Shown here in pieces: positions 58,703 to 64,000 of a stretch of 64,000 nucleotides of DNA. The notes under the pieces are model-generated. The model saw only the letters and a list, made by a program, of their open reading frames with translations. It had not been told where the DNA came from and did no database searches. Each line of letters opens with the position of its first letter. Position 1 is the first letter of the stretch. The DNA comes from Blumeriella jaapii (lineage: Eukaryota > Ascomycota > Leotiomycetes > Helotiales > Drepanopezizaceae): assembly GCA_009599575.1 (NCBI GenBank), contig VWND01000095.1:1178001-1242000 (forward strand), read 5' to 3'. Made by a program: the position numbers and the translations under genes.

Positions 58703-60230
58703 TCACGGTGACAGGATTTCGGACTGGCCGGTGGCGGTGCGTTCGCCGCCCGCGGAGGTCGGGTACGAGATTTCCGGGTCGGGGACTTGGATGTCCAGCT
58801 GTCATCACCGGGTTAGTGATACTCGTAGTCAGAGAGGAGGAGGAGCAGGAGGAGGAGGAGGGGAAGGGGACACGCAGACGTACATTCAGATAGCCCGTTC
58901 GCCGCAACGGCACGACCCTCGGCGCGCTCCCCGGCGCCGTCTTGTTCCGGCCAGCCATCTCCCGATTCCACTCCTCCAGGTACCGCTCCAGGTTGTGCAG
59001 CCGCGTCTTGACACCGGTGCAGCCCAGATCGTCCCACACCCAGCCCGTCAACAGGCCCAGGACGCCGTCCAGGATGTTGCGCGCGCTCCAGGGGCTGAAG
59101 GCCGGGATGAGCTCGTGGTTGATGCGCTCGACCAGCGTGCGGAAGTCCTGCTCGGACACGCCGGCCGGGTCGAGGATCTCGGGGTACATGTTGGAGAAGG
59201 TGGGCGCCAGGTCGCCGGCGAGCATCCAGTCGCGCCGGATGCGGATGATGCGCGTGCTCTGGTAGAGGGGCGACGAGAGGGGGACATGCGGATTCAGGTG
59301 GGGAAAGCATGGATGCTGAGGTCCCCATTCCTCGGCCGCGTGCATCGGCGGTCCGTCGGATCCCACGATGGAGGTGCCGTCCGAGAGGCCCGACTGGAGG
59401 GAAGCGCGAGAGCCCATGGGGGGCATGTGGGAGGTGCCGGCCGGCTCGTAGGTGCCGCCGGCCTCGAGCCCCGACTCGAGATCGCGCGACAGCGTCGTCT
59501 CCATGTTCGCGTGGCCGAAGGGGCTCGCCGGACTGGTCGCTGCGCTCGGGACCGCGTGTCCTCGATCCCAATTCCCTCCCTGGCCCCGGGACTGGGGCGC
59601 CTCTTCCCCTTCCTCGCCGATGGCCGGTCCCGTTCCTCGGATCGACGCCGGGGACAGAGTGTCGCCGCTCTTCTTGCTCGCCACCTCAACGCTCACGCTC
59701 CGGGGCAAGGAGACCCGGTTCGAGGCGCCGGGGGAGCCGCCGCACCGCTCGGCCTGCAAGCTCGCCTGGGCCGAGGCCGAATGCTTCGTCTGTCTCTGCT
59801 CCGGCAGGCTCAGCAGCGGATACCTGCCTCCCGCCGCGGCGCCCTCGCTCGCGGCGCCGGCGATGTCTGGGTGCGCGAGCGGGACGGCGACCGGGCGCGG
59901 CTCGGGACTCTCGTCCCTCTTCTTCGGCGACGGCCCTCGCGGCGTCGAGTTGCTCGGGTTCCACAGACGCGCCGCACTGGCTCGTCGCGGCCGGCCTTGC
60001 GAGATGCTGCTCCCTCCGGTGCCCGACCTGCTGCGGAAGGGCGAGGGGAACTCCGGGGAGTGGCGCGGGCTCCAGCGTGTCGGGGTCTTTGCTCGCGCCT
60101 GCGGATCGGCCGAGGGGAAATCGGTGGGCGAGTATGGCTTCGCTGGCTGCTGGTGGTGCTGGTGGTGCTGCTGCTGGTGGTGCTGCTGCTGGTCCTGCTG
60201 CTGCTGCTGCTGCTGCTGGACGCTGGCCAA
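58703..60230 (-). CDS. erf4: Ras palmitoyltransferase regulatory subunit, Erf4/Golgin-A7 family
   Basis: Two exons (60230-58884 and 58798-58703; intron GTACGT...ACAG) give 480 residues. The C-terminal third (about 320-425) is an ERF4/GOLGA7 domain: TRIIRIRRDWML, FSNMYPEIL, FRTLVERINHELIPAF, then NILDGVLGLLTGWVWDDLG and LERYLEEWN. In yeast Erf4 partners Erf2, a DHHC enzyme on the ER, to palmitoylate Ras; no DHHC gene lies nearby. Residues 1-320 are disordered, with a Gln/His repeat at the start (CAG/CAC triplets, about 60150-60220) and many Ser/Pro sites. The second exon ends in a short acidic tail. The start at 60230 is the ATG directly before the Gln run; an internal start is possible. Confidence 0.9.
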
Positions 60231-60359
60231 GGGGAGACGTGGGTTGTTTATGGCGGGTGAAGTGGCTCCAAGGGCAGACGGCGGGTCTCCGTGCGAAGCC
60301 GTTGCAGCGGTGCCGACGAGACGGCCGGGGGCGGCGCGAGGGGAGGGAGGGAGTCGTGC

Positions 60360-60475
60360 GACGACGACGACGACGACGACGATAACGACGACGACGACGA
60401 CGAGGGGTGTCGCGGTCGTGGATCGGGGGGGGTGAAGGGGGTGGTGGTGGTGGTGGTGGTGGTGGTGTTGGTGTT
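60360..60475. repeat. GAC and GGT triplet repeats upstream of erf4
   Basis: Two triplet runs, GAC (one interruption, GATAAC) and GGT. On the erf4 sense strand they read GTC and ACC repeats in the promoter or 5' leader. Confidence 0.85.
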
Positions 60476-61680
60476 GATGCGGTGGCTACGAAAGCGGTTT
60501 GATGCGATTCTCGACGCGCTAGAGGGCCGAAGTTCCACACGGGCGACGTGGAAGAATGAGACGCTGCTGCTGCTGCACACGCGAGAAGTCATGCTGCAAT
60601 CATTCTTCGGCACCGCAGAGCAAAAAGGTCGAGGGCATCTGGAATGCGACGTCGAGGAAGTATATATGTCGATGTTAGTCGCGATGGATATCTCGGTCGA
60701 CATATCGGGTGTCACAGCGTGGATGTCCATGTCCCCGCGGCCGGGTCCTCGTACTGTAACGTGAACCAAGTACCCAGAAGGGTAAAAGAACGGAGTCCAG
60801 TTGTCTTGAAAAGCAAAACAAGACCCGGACAAGACAGGAGAGGAGAGTCAGTCCGTCGGTCCGTCAGTCCGTCGGTCCGTCAGTCAGTCAGTCAGTCAGT
60901 TATGCAGTCAGTCCGTCAGTCACTTAATCTATCACTCAGTCAATCAACCAGCCAGCCAGCCAGTGCATCTTTCTTTACCGTACCGTAAGTACGGTATACC
61001 TCGTACTGTATCCCTCGTCCTCGACAGCCAACCCCTTCCTCCTGACCCAGGCCGGTGGATGGCCCTGGTCCCCGTCCAGCGCCCGAGAACGAGGTCCTGA
61101 CGTTCTAGAAGACGACACACGACGAGCGTGAAACAGCAAAACCATGCCCAAGGTTTGACTTCTTCTAGAAGTCCTTGTTTTGGGTGGCCGGCCGTTGATT
61201 GCACGTACATACAGTACAGGTGTAATCAACGCTCGACATGTTCCTGGTTCCCGGCACGAAAAACAAACAAACAAACACACGCACCCACCCAAACGGGGGG
61301 GCGGAAAAGGGGCGGCGAAGCGAGTCTGATGGACTCGACGGAACATGACTTGCACGGCATTCCACATGCAAAGGCATTCCACATGCGATGATGAAGAGAC
61401 TTCTATACGAGTGAGCACATACGGTACGGCGAGAGATAATGCGACGCTATCTACTCCAGACGTGGATGCAGCAGAGGACTCTCATCCGTTCGTCCTCGGA
61501 CGGGGCAAATTCCCCGATGTCGACGCGGCATGCCTCCCCCCAGCGTGCATCATCAGAACTCTACACCCTTGGAATGTCTACTTTTAGCATTCGATAAAGT
61601 ATGTGCGTGGCACGAACGTGCTGTGCTTCCGTGCCCAAGCAAGCCTATCCTCGGTACGGTAAGTAGGTGCTGTAAATAAC

Positions 61681-61818
61681 AGAAGAGAAGAAGAAGAAGA
61701 AGAAGAAGAGAAGAAGAAGAAGAAGAAAGAAGAAGAAGAAGAAGAAGAAGAAGAAGAAGAAGAAGAAGAAGAAGAAGAAGAAGAAGAAGAAGAAGAAGAA
61801 GAAGAAGAAGAAGAAGAA
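61681..61818. repeat. (AAG)n microsatellite
   Basis: About 45 AAG triplets with a few single-base phase slips near 61705 and 61726. A purine-only strand of about 130 bases, able in principle to form triplex DNA. Confidence 0.93.
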
Positions 61819-61939
61819 CTTACAGTACGAACTTAGCCTATTCTATTCTATTCTACTGTTTTGTTTTGTACTACTGTACTGTACTGTACTGTTCTGTTCT
61901 GTACTGTTCTGTTCTGTACTGTTCTGTATGTATATACAG

Positions 61940-62207
61940 ATCACTTTTACATACAGTACATACAATATCACTTCTACATACATACAGTACATACAGTACA
62001 TACAGCACACACATACACACAGTACATACAGCATACACAATACACACATACATACAGCACATACAGTACATACAGTACATACAGTACATACAGTACATAC
62101 AGTACATACAGTACAGTACATACAGTACATACATACCTACATACCTACATACATACATACAGTACATACAATATCACTTCTACACACATACATACAATAT
62201 CACTTCT

Positions 62208-62245
<38 letters not shown>
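61940..62245. repeat. CATACAGTA / CA microsatellite
   Basis: About 200 bases of CATACAGTA 10-mers and CATA tetramers, then a pure CA run (62213-62240). The false frames are Tyr/Thr/His and Cys/Val/Tyr repeats. Confidence 0.9.
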
Positions 62246-62783
62246 CACTACAGCGATTCGTGCACCCATAGACAGACAGCCGAGAGCCATATCTGGCCAC
62301 CACGGCAAGGTACAGTACAGAACAATAAAACTGTAAGTACTGTAGTACAGTACAGTACAGTACAGTAAAACTGTAAGTAGTACAGTACAGCACAGTATAT
62401 ACAGTACAGTACAGTAAACACAGTACATGGTTACCGAGTGCGCTACACACCTGCCCAAAGCCTCCGATGCTGAAAAGCTGCCGTCGGGTGGGAGAACCCC
62501 ATTATGATTACCGCGTAACTACTTGACGTTCTTGGAGTGGCCGACTGACTGACTGCCTGGCTGACCGGCATCCCCAAGACCTGCTCAGCAAACCCCGCCC
62601 AGATCCAAAGCGGTCGTCACAGACCTTACAAAAAAAAAAAAAAAAGCTCCCGATTCCCGTGTCCCAGTATCCGTGCCATGCCATTTCCTTACCTCGCTCG
62701 CTTGCTCAGATCATCGAGTACCTACCTACCTACCTACCTTGCATCGTGTTCTTCGTGCTTCGACCAACATGCCGCGCCCGCGC

Positions 62784-64000
62784 CTACACCGCAAACACCC
62801 CTCTCCCCTCCCGCTTCAGATCTTCCAGCATCCCCTTCAACGCCTTCATCGGCACCGGCTTCGTCAGAAACAGATCCACACCCACGCTGAACGCTTCCTG
62901 TCTCGTGCTCGGGTTGCCGGCCCCGGTGAGTGCGATCACGGCCACGGGCGGCAGGCCGGTTTCTTGCTCGAAGCGGCGGATGTGTCGGGTGGATTCGATG
63001 CCGGACATGATGGGCATCGAGATGTCTGATACGTGGCGTCAGCGAGCGACCACGACGAGGAGCGGCAAATGTCCAGGAGCGGCGCGGGAAACAGGAAAGA
63101 AAGGGGGAAAAGTGCTAAAGACGAACCCATGAAAATCACATCAAAAGCTCCAGCACACTCCTTGTATGAGTTCAGTGCCTCCAGGCCGTTGATGGCGGTT
63201 GCGTGTTCCAGCTTCAGCTTCTTCATCGTTGCGATCAAGAGTTTCAAATTAATCTCGTTGTCCTCGACCAAAAGCACCCTCAACCCGCCTACTGCGTGAT
63301 GGTCAGGAGCGTATCCGTTAGCAGGCGCAGCGGTCCCTGGTGCCTGCGGCCTGGCGACGGGAAGACTTGGTGATGTGGGTGTGTCTGGTACGACAGCAGG
63401 ATGCTCTTGTTCCCGCTTTTGATTCTCTTTCAGGGACAGAGGGGCTGGGACTGCGAACCCGAGTGCAGTTGGGCGGCTGGTTGTGTGCACGTCAAAATGG
63501 AAGCCCAACAGAGACGGTGGGGGCGCGCTCTGGGGAGGCGATCGCAGTGAGGTTGCGAGAGGCGACCCATTAGACGTCATGCAAAAGGCATGGTGTAAGG
63601 TTTTCGCAATCTTGTGAGGCCCGTACCTGTGAGCTGTCAGTACTCCGCCTTTCAGAAGTGAGAGATCCCTCACGGTTGCTGGAGATAGAAGATCCGGAAG
63701 TGTTGATGAGCATCAACCTTGGGCCCAGAGTGATAAGAACTAGTAAGCACAATCGCGACGGCCTTGCCATCGTGCTTTGGCTGGTTGCGATAGTGCGTCT
63801 CTAGAAACTGGTCTACAGACTGCTCACCCAATCCTGCTTCCATCACGACAACCACATCTGCAGCCGGACTTTCATTTCCAGAAGTCGTGAGCGCTTCCAT
63901 CCCATACCAATCGACCAGCGTATCCTGCACCGAAGATCTAAGCAGCATCGCCGCTTGGCTGTCCGAGGACAGGATACCGGTGGGAGTTTCCGTAATGTCT
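62784..64000 (-). CDS. Hybrid histidine kinase, C-terminal part with receiver domain (5' end off window)
   Basis: Three exon parts are visible: beyond 64000 to 63674, 63626-63128 and 63025-62784, giving about 350 residues. Introns have GTGAGG and GTTCGT donors and CAG acceptors, and both are needed to keep frame. The C-terminus is a full receiver domain: LLVEDNEINLKLL supplies the acidic pocket, FMDISMPIMSG carries the phospho-accepting Asp, VIALTG the Thr/Ser switch and FLTKPV the conserved Lys. Before it are a Pro/Ser linker (PYGPHKIAKTL onward) and part of a diverged receiver-like domain (SSVQDTLVDWYGME, VAIVLTSSYHS). Such proteins feed His-Asp phosphorelays to Ypd1, Ssk1 and Skn7. The kinase core lies outside the window, so the HHK class cannot be set; a stand-alone response regulator is less likely. 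Confidence 0.86.

Larger units (their letters stand above)
60231..62783. other. Intergenic upstream of erf4
   Basis: No gene supported. GAC and GGT triplet repeats (60360-60402, 60437-60475) lie just upstream of erf4. Further right are GTCAGTCC tetra-repeats (60850-60940), an AAG satellite, CATACAGTA repeats and GTACAGTAC motifs. The right end is the 3' flank of the histidine kinase. Confidence 0.55.

Overview
The window is nuclear DNA of a filamentous ascomycete (Pezizomycotina, most likely a Sordariomycete). Evidence: genes with short GT-AG introns of about 47-92 bases, GC-rich coding exons, eukaryotic core genes (eIF6, Rad23, Swi5, Erf4, an intron-containing tRNA-Met), fungus-restricted families (2EXR, fungal P-loop ATPase, PL20, DUF3712), and intergenic DNA full of microsatellites. 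No search was run; every product name rests on reading the translated sequence.

Layout. 1-16.6 kb is a housekeeping block with every gene on the minus strand: a long Swi5/Sae3-type recombination protein, eIF6, a 5-exon conserved nuclear protein of unknown function, Rad23, and a four-helix membrane protein. 16.6-27.4 kb is gene-poor and microsatellite-rich, with one 2EXR-domain gene. 27.4-38 kb is an accessory-like stretch: a decayed DUF3712 gene, an aldo/keto reductase, a decayed F-box gene, a P-loop ATPase, a secreted PL20 polysaccharide lyase and a zinc-independent MDR oxidoreductase. 39-43.2 kb holds tRNA-Met(CAT) with an intron and a BAR-domain membrane-curvature protein. 43.2-57 kb is lower in GC, with long homopolymers, tandem repeats, one probable small gene, one clear three-exon gene of a fascin-like/beta-trefoil-like family, and a degenerate tandem array at 52.7-56.7 kb. 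58.7-60.2 kb encodes an Erf4/Golgin-A7 palmitoyltransferase subunit. The right edge cuts into a hybrid histidine kinase whose C-terminal receiver domain is complete.

How the genes relate. There is no biosynthetic cluster or single pathway. Swi5 (Rad51/Dmc1 mediator) and Rad23 (nucleotide excision repair, proteasome shuttle) are both genome-maintenance genes, but this looks like chance proximity. The 27-38 kb stretch mixes catabolic or redox enzymes with two broken genes, as expected of a fast-evolving region. I did not find a convincing undescribed multi-gene system. The most unusual signals are the degenerate 52.7-56.7 kb array, the dispersed palindromic GTACTGTAC/GTACAGTAC motif, a run of 52 G, and several compound satellites.
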